A stretch of 64,000 nt of DNA from Zygnema cylindricum (Eukaryota > Streptophyta > Zygnematophyceae > Zygnematales > Zygnemataceae): the NCBI GenBank assembly GCA_037447655.1, contig JBBHKE010002622.1, positions 1 to 64,000 of the forward strand, given 5' to 3'. Both the position numbers and the translations under genes were made by a program. The notes under the pieces are model-generated. The model was not told the origin of the DNA. It saw only the letters and a program-made list of their open reading frames with translations, and did not search any database. This document shows, piece after piece, positions 1 through 8,749 of this stretch (positions within the stretch are counted from its first letter, which is position 1; each line of letters begins with the position of its first letter).

Positions 1-3
1 ACA

Positions 4-127
4 CCACACTATTTAGATTTTATTGTACTTTCGTTATTTACGCTATTTTGTACGGTACCTTAATTAAAGTAAACGAAAAATTAAAATCATGTATCCTATT
101 TAAGAAAATAAATCAAAATTTCAAGAA
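4..127. repeat. Direct duplication, copy 1 (probable assembly artefact)
   Basis: This 124-bp stretch is repeated with no difference at 2072-2195, directly after a mate-pair adapter junction. To its right it continues into GTAC-rich DNA, so this is probably the true genomic context and the second copy the artefact. Confidence 0.85.
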
Positions 128-149
128 CCCAAATTAATAATACATTAAG

Positions 150-475
150 CTATCCGTAATGCGGTCTGCACAGCGACGCACGACAATGTTACATTAGCCC
201 ATCCGTACGGCGATCTGCACAACGACGCACGGCAACGTTAAAATACGCCATGTGTACGGCGGTCTGCACACCGACGGTTGGCGATGTTAGAGGATGCCAG
301 CCGTACGGTGGTCTGCACACCGACAACTGGCAATCTAAGATTACGCCATCCGTACAGCGGTACAGGCGGCACCGTTACATTGTACTAGCGGTACGGTGGT
401 CCGTACTACGGACGGTCGCACGACAGGGTTACATTGTGCCAGCCGTACGGCTGTCCGTACTGCGGACGGACGGAA
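150..475 (+). repeat. GTAC-rich tandem array, about 50-bp units
   Basis: Degenerate units of roughly 50 bp each carry CCGTACGG-like cores, then CTGCACA or GTACTACGGACG, then GGCAACGTT. The array ends in GGACGGACGGAAAAAATCGA and a CCTTATTTATATA stretch. The same array followed by the same ending occurs in inverse orientation at about 9110-9915. It is probably the subterminal part of a transposon. Open frames across it are by-products of the repeat. Confidence 0.7.
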
Positions 476-854
476 AAAATCGAAGACAGACACCGCCTAT
501 CGCCTATATAAGGTTTCGCAGACGGGCCAACAACATTCCCTTATTTATATACTGATTTGCGACCAATACAATATGGGTCTTAGGGCCATATTGTATGTTT
601 TGCGTACAATAGGCATATTGTATGGGCCTACTTTCACCTACTTATGAACTACACCTTGAATCGTTATAAGCGTATAGAAATTATTAGTGTAAAGAAAAAA
701 TTAGCATAACTCATTCTAATATAGTGCCAAGAGACGTGGCATATTATGGTCCACGTCCTTAAATAGTGTAATTTATTCTATTTAAGGTATCAATGTCAAA
801 ATTTTGGGGTGCCGATATAGCGTATATAAGGCTAATAATAATTCACGGTGTATT

Positions 855-1650
855 GTTTAGGGTTTGTGACATTTTGACGTCACCCTCAAATTATGACAGC
901 GTCGACTTCACAAATTCTAAAACTTTCCGCCATGGTTTTCCGATTTTGTTTTTTACTCTTTTCTCACTCTACTTGCCATAAAAATACGTCCAAAGATAGT
1001 CAAAATAAATCATTTTTAGAGATCTTTCATTTGATACTATTATAGGAGTTTTTCATTGCAAGAATTGTGAGATAGGCGCGGTAGTGGGAGAGGGAGAGAG
1101 AGAAAGGCGTTTTCTCAGACTTCGCTTTTGCGAAATGGCGTCCATTGGTCAAGACCCCCTCCACGCTCCCAGTTCGGAAAAAAGCGCAAAGGAAAAAAGT
1201 CACGAACATGCTGGAAACGTGCACTGGGTTTTTTTTTTGGTACTCCGCACACAAAAATTGTCAAAAACTTCCAACATGTGCAACAACATCTGCCTATTCG
1301 CTTGCCTCATGGAACTTTATTTTAAATTACCTTGCGAGATGATTTTATAAAAAGTTTGAAGATGAGTTGGAAGGGACGCGAAAGTGGGTCGAAACGTGCT
1401 AGACGACAAAATATATTGCGCTAGACGACGAACTGCAGTATATATAAAGTTTCAAGTTAGCGCAACTTGTACGTATAAAGTTTCAAGTTAGCGCAACTTG
1501 CACGGTGGTAATTTCATTTTTTTGGTACAACGACGTATTTTCTCGGTTTTTTCTAAAATATGGAGGAAAACGACAGAGAAATAAATATAACTTTAGCACA
1601 TGCGAAAATACCCTCACTTTCAACCATGTCGATTCAACAGGAATGAGAGA
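855..1650 (+). mobile_element. Partial copy of the long-TIR foldback element
   Basis: From TTTGTGACATTTTGACGTCA onward the sequence follows the arms of the element at 40934-43990, including a GAGAGAGAGAAAGGCG run, a CGAAATGGCGTCC stretch and the AGTTTGAAGATGAG block. Only one arm is present and its outer end is missing. Short frames here recur in all three arms because the DNA repeats, not because a protein is conserved. Confidence 0.75.
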
Positions 1651-1865
1651 TTGATAAAATGGTTATGCGAAAAAAATGAAACAGAAAAAAAATGATACGA
1701 GAAAAAAATGATGTAATTGGCACAGTTATTATTATTTCATGAACTAAAAATTTAGGTACAACCTCATGTAATTATAATTAGAGAACTTTTTTTGTATTAT
1801 AGCGATGATTGTACGCACAAGGTTTTCAAGCATCCCATTGCTTAACTATTTGCAAAACTACACCA

Positions 1866-2030
1866 CCTGTATATCTATATATATATGTATAAATTTATGT
1901 ATAAGTTTATGTATATATATATATGTATATATGTATATATATATAAATATGTACATATATATACACCTATATACATACATATATATATACATATATATAT
2001 ATATATACATATACATATACATATATATAT
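1866..2030. repeat. AT/TATG microsatellite
   Basis: Irregular (TA)n with interspersed ATATG and ACATA steps. The run stops exactly at the adapter junction and resumes at 2196, which suggests read-through failed in this tract during assembly. Confidence 0.9.
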
Positions 2031-2068
2031 CTGTCTCTTATACACATCTAGATGTGTATATGAGACAA
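2031..2068. other. Nextera mate-pair junction adapter left in the assembly
   Basis: Positions 2031-2049 are CTGTCTCTTATACACATCT, the 19-bp Tn5 mosaic end used in Nextera libraries. Positions 2050-2068 are its reverse complement with two changes (2061 and 2068). Head-to-head mosaic ends are the signature of the circularisation junction of a mate-pair library. This is library chemistry, not native DNA. Confidence 0.96.
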
Positions 2069-2071
2069 TCT

Positions 2072-2195
2072 CCACACTATTTAGATTTTATTGTACTTTC
2101 GTTATTTACGCTATTTTGTACGGTACCTTAATTAAAGTAAACGAAAAATTAAAATCATGTATCCTATTTAAGAAAATAAATCAAAATTTCAAGAA
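2072..2195. repeat. Direct duplication, copy 2 (downstream of the adapter)
   Basis: Identical to 4-127. Its right edge drops straight into AT microsatellite. It is best explained by a chimeric mate-pair read placed in a gap. Confidence 0.85.
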
Positions 2196-2410
2196 TATAT
2201 ATACATATATTTATACATATATATATATATATGCATATATATACATATATAGATATACATATATATACATATATGTATATACATCTATATATATATATTT
2301 GTATATATATACATATGTATAAATGTATATATGTATATATAGATATTATATATATATAAACATAAATATACGTATACCTATATACATATATATAATATAT
2401 ATATATATAT
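2196..2410. repeat. AT/TATG microsatellite, second half
   Basis: Continues the same low-complexity tract as 1866-2030. It ends at CAGTGTTGTGTATCG (2411-2425), which resembles the hAT terminal repeat found at 44683. Confidence 0.85.
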
Positions 2411-2425
2411 CAGTGTTGTGTATCG

Positions 2426-3299
2426 AAAGCTCTTTAATTGTATTAAAATTCGTACTTAATTTTGAGGACCAGACATCTGATATATATCTACGATTTATCG
2501 ACTAGTTTAACATTGGGATGTTTAGCCGATATGTCCCTCAATAGATCAATATATTTGTATTGAGATATATCAAAGTGACTTTAGGTAAAAAAAAAAATCA
2601 AAAGTCCCTTCTTTCCCCCTTGTGGCGCGCGCTTAGAGGGGGTGAGTGTACTACATACGATTTACGTACAATTGACAATGCTTTTACAATACGATTCGAA
2701 GTGCTAATAATGTACGGACCCTCACCTCATACGAAGTAAAAAGCTATAATTTTAATGGTCACAAAATGATTTAACGAGCTCTCTAACTGTTCGATATTCT
2801 ATTTATCGAAAATCAAATTTATCCTGATAACTTTCTACCCGATTCACAACACAAATATTAACGATATTGTTACTGAAAAGTTGTCTCTATGAATGGACAT
2901 AAATTTCTTGAGGTCCTTGCAAAACATAAAACATTTCGTTTTTTGTGCGCGATTGCTTATTTTTTCCCATAGCGACTTGATTTGCATATGTGCGCCCCCC
3001 CACAACATTTTGCCTAGTGCCACTGGAGCCTCGAAGTTGTGACGTTCGGAGTGAAGGACATGAGGCAAGGTGAGCAAGGTGAGTGAGGCGCGAGCTATAA
3101 GGGCACCTTCACAATTTTGTAAACTTCACGAGAACTCACATCGAAGCTAGAGACTTTTGCAAAATAAATAACCGTTCAAGATGCAAAAGCACAACTGTGT
3201 ACTTTTTCTAGTGTTATGAAATCGTCAAAAACATTTAAAAACTTTGACACGTGCAAATCTGTTTCCCTCTTTGTAAATATGTTTCATTAATATAAAGCA
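2426..3299. other. No recognisable gene
   Basis: Mixed-composition DNA. The longest open frame is 77 codons on the minus strand (2844-3077), without a recognisable domain. I see no structured repeat other than short A and G runs. Confidence 0.5.
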
Positions 3300-3545
3300 C
3301 ATTGTCATGCATGAGAGGCTAGCAAGGCATATCATGCATTATAACCAGCAAAGTCATGCTCATGAATATATATATATATATATAAGGGAAATGAAACAGA
3401 ATAACATGAATAAAGACAAAAATCATATACATCATGCGAAATTACCAATGTGATTGAGAAAAATAATACGGAAAGAGTACTCCCTTGGCGTGAATTGAAC
3501 CCCATAATTATCTAAGCCGCGAGGTAGGCACTAGGCTCTCGAGTC
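3300..3545 (-). mobile_element. tRNA-derived SINE-like repeat, copy A
   Basis: Read on the minus strand, a tRNA-like head (GAGAGCCTAGTG, then GGGGTTCAATTCACGCC as a B-box-like T arm) is followed by about 170 bp of body. The body starts near GTACTCTTTCCG and runs through CACATTGGTAATTTCGCATG to a GCATGA-rich end. The same head and body occur on the plus strand at 24965-25205. No coding capacity. A partial head also lies at about 8960-9000. Confidence 0.6.
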
Positions 3546-3549
3546 TTCT

Positions 3550-4446
3550 ACGTATTTTTTACAAGAATTATCTATAATACCAACGAAGAAAAAAAAAATC
3601 TCAACCAAAAACCAAATGAAAATCCAGTTTTGGCCAAAAGACAATCTTCCACCTCAACCAACATATAAGCAAGAAAACCAACACATCAACAAACCACCTA
3701 AACCGTCCAGCTGCTCGAGGAAGGCACAACTGGATTCGGATGCCTCTCCACACGAGTTTGAATCCAAAACTCCCAAAAGACAACAAGCTTTAAAGGGAAA
3801 CCTTTCAGACTTGGCGCAGGGCTGCGTGGGCAAACAAACAAGAGGTAATATCAATGATCTATTTAGCCTCTACAACTAGCTAGCAAGGAGAAGAGAGAAA
3901 CGTGGGCAATCGTTGAGAGAGAGCAAGAGAGAAACTCCGCTGCCAAGAGAAAATTATTGTCCAAAAGCTAAAATAGTCTAAGTCCAAAACTAGCCTAAGT
4001 AGGAGCCACGCTAAGCTTAAGCGAAACTAGCCTAAGTCTAGCCAACATTACATGAACAAAATCTACTTAAGATGTTGGCCAATAGGTCGCCAACATCATA
4101 TGTCGTACACCTAACAAAACCCACCGTCTGAGAGTGAAACCCTTCATATCTACATGTATGCCTAAACCTACATGGGTTCACAACTTAAATGCGCACCAAT
4201 GAGAAAGCGCCGGCGAAACGTCCATCGTAGATATAGTTAGTATGTCGCGAAAGTCCACTTAAAGTGAAAGAAAGATTACCAACGTAATCGAAAGTACAAG
4301 TGAAACCGAAAGTACACGTGAAACCGAAAGTACAAGTGGAACCAAAGGTAAAAATAAATCCGCGCGTATGTCTTTCCCTAGCCTTTCGTACGACTTCCAA
4401 ACGATATCCGCAGACGTACCTTCAAATCGTGTACCTACAAAATAAA
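3550..4446. mobile_element. Dispersed repeat copy A, left part (split by the copia insertion)
   Basis: Positions 3718-4441 match 25380-26120 along their length at a level visible by eye. Shared landmarks are GGATTCGGATGCCTCTCCAC, a GCCTAAGTC block and 18-bp tandem units of the type GAAAGTACAAGTGAAACC near 4285-4345. Positions 3550-3690 recur inverted at about 8815-8960, so the element was flanked by inverted repeats. The right part resumes at 8750 after the copia element. No ORF is credible. Confidence 0.7.
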
Positions 4447-4640
4447 TGTTGATATTTGAGTATTTTCTAGGTTTGTATTAGGATAGAAAAAGAGCTGAGG
4501 CGGTCTGCCTCTATCTCCCCTTCTCCAAGCCCCCACACTTGTTGTAGTCAGTGAAGGCTGGAAGGGGAGCTAAAGCCATGGCTACCTAAACTCTCTAGAG
4601 AAGACAGGAAGTGAATTAGGTAGATTTAACAAAATGTACT

Positions 4641-4716
4641 TGACGGACCCAGGTATTGAACCTGGAACCTGCCGTCCGACAAGTCGGCGTAGCCGTTGTC
4701 TTTAACCGTTAAACAT
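4641..4716 (-). other. Antisense tRNA-like module inside the LTR
   Basis: On the minus strand, TTTAACGGTTAAAG resembles a D-arm/A box and GGTTCAATACC is a good B box inside a perfect T arm (CCAGG, 7-base loop, CCTGG; 4649-4665). Between them lies the hairpin core CGGCTACGCCG. The anticodon arm is not canonical, so a working tRNA is unlikely. The same module sits at the matching place in all better-preserved related LTRs here (7756, 13138, 22253, 24158, 42667, 55955, 60818). Confidence 0.7.
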
Positions 4717-5108
4717 AGAACTAGTGTTACATTACATTAGGTTTGATTACAATATAAATTGTTACGCGTAGACTAAATCGTTTAACGCGAAATAGATTCT
4801 TAGTACATAGATATCGTTTTAATATAGTATGGAGTACAGTACGGGTACGAAACGGATACCGCGCATTTGTTTCGATAGCGAAACAAATACCGCGCGTCGA
4901 ATTTCAGCGGCTAAGATTATAGCCGGTTTTTGATCGGACGGCCGCGATAGGTGCCGCGATCACGGAACATGTACTTTTGGCGTTTTTCATTCATCGCCAC
5001 TTCATGTGACACGTGGCGCGACAATGTTGGATTGCGGCGACTCCGGAGATTGCGGGAACGATTCCGTATATGACACGTGTCGACAATTTGGCCATGTTGT
5101 ACAATGGC

Positions 5109-5147
5109 CGTACAGAAAGTACGCCGGCACCTGTACTTTTCTGTACG
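5109..5147. promoter_or_regulatory. GTAC inverted repeat in the LTR upstream region
   Basis: CGTACAGAAAGTAC (5109-5122) and GTACTTTTCTGTACG (5133-5147) are inverted copies with one extra T and a 10-base spacer. Both flanks and the pairing recur in the 12926-23043 LTRs (about 13564-13606) and the solo LTRs. It lies about 110 bp upstream of the TATA box. GTAC is the core bound by plant SBP-box factors; a role here is inference. Confidence 0.6.
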
Positions 5148-5253
5148 ACACAGTAATTTGATTGGTGCCGTACTTCAGTAGATAGAGTTTTAGAGGGGAA
5201 ATAGGACTTAGAAAATTTTGGGTAACTAGCTGCCTCTCCCAGAGAGCACCTTG

Positions 5254-5260
5254 TATAAAT
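5254..5260 (+). promoter_or_regulatory. LTR TATA box
   Basis: TATAAAT in the context TTGTATAAATGGC. The equivalent TGTATAAATTGGC occurs in the second family (near 13708 and 22820). It is the likely promoter of the genomic RNA, which would start about 30 bp downstream. Confidence 0.7.
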
Positions 5261-5324
5261 GGCAAACTTTGGCCAGCCATAACTATCAATTTACTTGACC
5301 ATTTTCAGTGATTCTTTTTGTTGC

Positions 5325-5359
5325 GGACTCAGGGGAGTCCAGGCTACACAGGAGTGTAG
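5325..5359 (+). other. Two tandem tetraloop hairpins in the LTR leader
   Basis: GGACTC-AGGG-GAGTCC (5325-5340) is followed by CTACAC-AGGA-GTGTAG (5344-5359), both within the predicted R/U5 RNA. They recur in the other LTRs. In the diverged LTR ending at 29544 the second stem keeps its pairing with a different sequence (CTTTCAC, loop TATG, GTGAAG). Confidence 0.6.
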
Positions 5360-5629
5360 TCGGTCATAGTTTTTGTCTGCCAAGGTGGCTACATTTCTAA
5401 GGAAAAGTCAAAGTGGGTGAATGTGTCCAAATCTCATATTCTAACTTTGCATTCTGTGGTGGAACTGAGCACACAGAAAGTGTTATTTCACAGGGGTGAA
5501 TCTATATTGGGGTTCTGACTGTCAAGGGGTCAATCACTTGGGTTTATATCAACTTGGAGTCGGCACTATCTAGATTAGCTTCTTTTGGATCTGCATACTC
5601 TGAGGGCCAATGGAGGTCTCAGAGTTTCA

Positions 5630-5644
5630 GGTTATGGGCCCACC
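5630..5644 (+). other. Primer-binding site: half-tRNA type, initiator tRNA-Met
   Basis: GGTTATGGGCCCACC starts at the first base after the 5' LTR. It is the exact complement of the anticodon arm of plant initiator tRNA-Met (GGTGGGCCCATAACC, from established sequences), not of its 3' CCA end. Drosophila copia and yeast Ty5 prime this way from a tRNA cut in the anticodon loop. Confidence 0.88.
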
Positions 5645-6437
5645 ATCTAGGGTGCCTATGTTTGATGGAACAAACTTCACTTATTTGGAGTTTACAATGG
5701 TGGGATTGCTTTTCGAGAAGCACTTATGGGGAATTGTTTCGGGACAAGTGAGATGTTCGCCACTTGGCTTTGGAGGAGCTTACTATGGAGATTCATCTGA
5801 GGCTGCCCATAATATCAACGGGAGCTCAGATGCAACGGAAGGTGAAGGGAAAAATCTTTCCGTGGATGGGGAAATAGCGAAGAAGGAAAAAGGGACACCT
5901 ATGGTGAGGGGAGCTAGGCTCTCAGCTATGGTACCACATGTAGGGATTAAAACTGAAGAAAATGACAGGAAAATATGTGAATACAAAAACACTATAGCAA
6001 AACATCTCATACTTAGATATGTGTCTAAGTCGATAGCTATCACTCTTTTAAGTCTAACCAAGTCTTCAGAGATATGGGAAGCACTAACTCAGATTTATAA
6101 GAGTGAGACTATTCAGAGGCAGCAATTAGTAAAACAAGAAATAGATGCCTACGTTTATAAAGGCGGTAGCATGATAGAGTTTTGCAATGATATTGTTGCG
6201 TTATATGTTGAGCTTACTAGTGTGGGATATGTAGAATCTGAGGAGAGTAAGATTAATACACTAATTATGAAACTCCCAGATGAGTACGAAAACATAATTT
6301 GTCGTATGAAGGCAATAGATGGCTCCTGATGGACTTCGAGCTTTACCATGGGGATAATTCTTGTGAGGGAAAGCACTTTGGAGCTTCGTAGGGGAAGGGA
6401 CAGGGTCAATGCATTTTCAGCTGGTGGTGATTGGCGA

Positions 6438-6548
6438 AAGCGTGATGAGAGGAACGGCGGTGACGAGCGGAAGCGTGATGAGAGGAACGGTGGTGATGAG
6501 CGGAAGCGTGATGAGAGGAACGGTGGTGACGAGCGGAAGCGTGATGAG
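6438..6548 (+). repeat. 33-bp in-frame repeat in gag
   Basis: About three and a half tandem units encode an 11-residue block KRDERNGGDER with alternating basic and acidic residues. Its position just before the zinc knuckle suggests an RNA-binding, disordered linker. Confidence 0.85.
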
Positions 6549-6749
6549 AAAAGAAAGACAAAGGTAAACCTTATCGGAACTTTGGTGGAAAGAGAGGGAG
6601 AGGAAAAGAAAGGGGAGTTTTGAAAAAGGGGGTTTGCTTCTTTTGTAGGGAACCGGGTCATTATATGGAGGAATGCCCTTGTTTGGAAAAACTTAGAAGT
6701 TGGAATGTGGATGAGGAGGAAGAAGGGGAAGAGGAGAAAGAGGATTAAG

Positions 6750-7547
6750 ATATTTTAGAGCTTCTCCGGATTAGTAGTATGGGAAAGAGAGAAAAGCACA
6801 CAGAAATTCCACGAAGGCAACAGTGTGCTTTTGGAGGTATAACGGAAGTAAAAAGAGAGGAGGTACTTGAGGATGACGAGGAGTGTAAAGTGTATGACTT
6901 AGAAATGAGAAAGTCAGATCTAGGATCCATAAGTGAAAACGGGTAAGATAAAATTAATGAGGATAATTTTATAGGTATTTTGGAATTAGAAAACTGGCCG
7001 GAAAGGGAGACCTCAACGGATTCCGAGGAAAGGGGAGAAGTGAAACTAGAAGGGGTTTTTAAAGATAAGGGAGAAGAGGAATATTTAATGAAAGGTTTAG
7101 GGGAGGAGAAATACTTATTTGGAATAAATTTAGAAAGAGAGAGTGGAAGGAAATCCATGGGAGAGAGCGAGGAAAGTTCAATTTTTGCGGGTAATGGGTT
7201 TGACATCGCTAAAGGGAGTGATGGTATTTATGAAGGTGTGCCTGTAAAAGGGTTAGCATCTGGGTGTATGTTGCAGATTGGAGATGGGGCTGGCTGTTTG
7301 GATTGCAAGAGGGAAATCGGTTTGTGTGTGGATGAAAGAGTGATGAAGTGGATAAAATCTTTGCTCGGATTTATGAAAAGTGGGGTGTTAAATAAAATGT
7401 GTGATGCAATTATTATTTCAGTTCATTTAATGCACTGTGTTAAATACTTAAGTTTTATAAAAAGAAAAGGAAAAAGGAAAAAGAAAAGGAAAAAGGGGAG
7501 GGGGTGTTTGTTTACTTGTTTGTGGAAGTTGAAAGAAAAATAGACTA
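6750..7547 (+). pseudogene. Deletion-fused remnant: pre-protease linker joined to RNase H tail
   Basis: An acidic stretch with RRQQCAFGGITE matches the segment just before the protease in the intact relative (RRQKCALGAIRE near 18770). The frame at 6980-7543 then goes directly into a decayed RNase H tail: GDGAGCLDCKRE, then VMKWIKSLLGFMKSGV, and an end ...KLKEK as in the relative. Protease, integrase and reverse transcriptase are deleted. The basic run near 7460-7500 has no counterpart. No activity is expected. Confidence 0.65.
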
Positions 7548-7550
7548 GAA

Positions 7551-7561
7551 AATAAGGGGAG
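7551..7561 (+). other. Polypurine tract
   Basis: AATAAGGGGAG abuts the 3' LTR. The identical tract precedes the 3' LTR at 22044, consistent with the two elements sharing replication enzymes. Confidence 0.85.
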
Positions 7562-8744
7562 TGTTGATATTTGAGTATTTTCTAGGTCTGTATTAGGATA
7601 AAAAAAGAGCTGAGGCGGTCTGCCTCTAACTCCCCTTCTCCAAGCCCCCACACTTGCTGTAGTCACTGAAGGCTGGAAAGGGAGCTAGAGCCATGGCTAC
7701 CTAAACTCTCTAGAGAAGACAGGAAGTGAATTAGGTAGATTTAACAAAATGTACTTGACGGACCCAGGTATTGAACCTGGAACCTGCCGTGCGACAAGTC
7801 GGCGTAGCCGTTGCCTTTAACCGTTAAACCTAGAACTAGTGTTACATTACATTAGGTTTGATTACAATATAAATTGTTACGCGTAGACTAAATCGTTTAA
7901 CGGGAAATAGATTCTTAGTACATAGATACCGTTTTAATATAGTATGGAGTACAGTACGGGTACGAAACGGATACCGCGCATTTGTTTCGATAGCGAAACA
8001 AATACCGCGCGTCGAATTTCAGCGGCTAAGATTATAGCCGGTTTTTGATCGGACGGCCGCGATAGGTGCCGCGATCACGGAACATGTACTTTTGGCGTTT
8101 TTCATTCATCGCCACTTCATGTGACACGTGGCGCGACAATGTTGGATTGCGGCGACTCCGAAGATTGAGGGAACGAATCCGTATATGACACGTGTCGACA
8201 ATTTGGCCATGTTGTACAATGGCCGTACAGAAAGTACGCCGGCACCTGTACTTTTCTGTACGACACAGTAATTTGATTGGTGCCGTACTTCAGTAGATAG
8301 AGTTTTAGATGGGAAATAGGACTTAGAAAATTTTGGGTAACTAGCTGCCTCTCCCAGAGAGCACCTTGTATAAATGGCAAACTTTGGCCAGCCATAACTA
8401 TCAATTTACTTGACCATTTTCAGTGATTCTTTTTGCTGCGGACTGAAGGGAGTCTAGGCTACACAGGGGTGTAGTCGGTCATAGTTTTTGTCTGACAGGG
8501 TGGTTGCATTTCTAAGGAAAAGTCAAAGTGGGTGAATGTGTCCAAATCTCATATTCTAACTTTGCATTCTGTGGTGGAACTGAGCACACAGAAAGTGTTA
8601 TTTCACAGGGGTGAATCTATATTGGGGTTCTGACTGTCAAGGGGTCAGTCACTTGGGTTTATATCAACTTGGAGTCAGCACTATCTAGATTAGCTTCTTT
8701 TGGATCTGCATACTCTGAGGGCCAATGGAGGTCTCAAAGTTTCA
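7562..8744 (+). repeat. 3' LTR of the 4447-8744 element
   Basis: 1183 bp, colinear with the 5' LTR at an offset of 3115 with no net length change. It carries its own tRNA-like module (7756-7831), GTAC hairpin and tandem hairpins, the last slightly degraded (GGACTG-AAGG-GAGTCT). Confidence 0.93.
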
Positions 8745-8749
8745 ATAAA

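Larger units (their letters stand above)
4447..5629 (+). repeat. 5' LTR of the 4447-8744 element
   Basis: Starts TGTTGATATT and ends GAGTTTCA. It has the same length as the 3' LTR and differs from it by roughly two to three dozen substitutions by eye, so the insertion is not recent. It contains an antisense tRNA-like module, a GTAC hairpin, a TATA box, two tandem hairpins and the first codons of gag. Confidence 0.93.
5610..6749 (+). pseudogene. Copia gag (UBN2-type) with two in-frame stops
   Basis: One reading frame from ATG 5610 to TAA at about 6748. TGA interrupts it at 6327-6329 and 6621-6623. The first part (239 codons) resembles the UBN2/copia gag family: an N-terminal SRVPMFDGTNF segment, then LTKSSEIWEALTQIYKSET and a C-terminal MKLPDEYENI. 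A charged 11-residue repeat follows (6438-6548). Just after the second stop comes a CCHC zinc knuckle (C-x2-C-x4-H-x4-C, FFCREPGHYMEEC) that would bind the RNA. The start codon lies 20 bases inside the LTR, so the primer-binding site is translated. Capsid assembly is the expected role; the stops make it a pseudogene unless suppressed. Confidence 0.85.
4447..8744 (+). mobile_element. Complete non-autonomous Ty1/copia element
   Basis: Two 1183-bp LTRs (4447-5629 and 7562-8744), both TG...CA, flank a 1.9-kb interior. A perfect 5-bp target duplication ATAAA lies at 4442-4446 and 8745-8749. The interior keeps a primer-binding site, a gag frame with a zinc knuckle and a purine-rich tract before the 3' LTR. 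Protease, integrase and reverse transcriptase are missing, and a decayed RNase H tail joins the gag region directly. Mobility would need enzymes from a relative such as the 12926-23043 element, with which it shares LTR layout, primer-binding site and tract. Confidence 0.93.

Noticed and set aside
1805-2322. Frames with SYTHLDVY- and LLYTSRCV-like segments next to Ile/Tyr runs
   Set aside because: These are the two translated strands of the Nextera adapter plus AT microsatellite.
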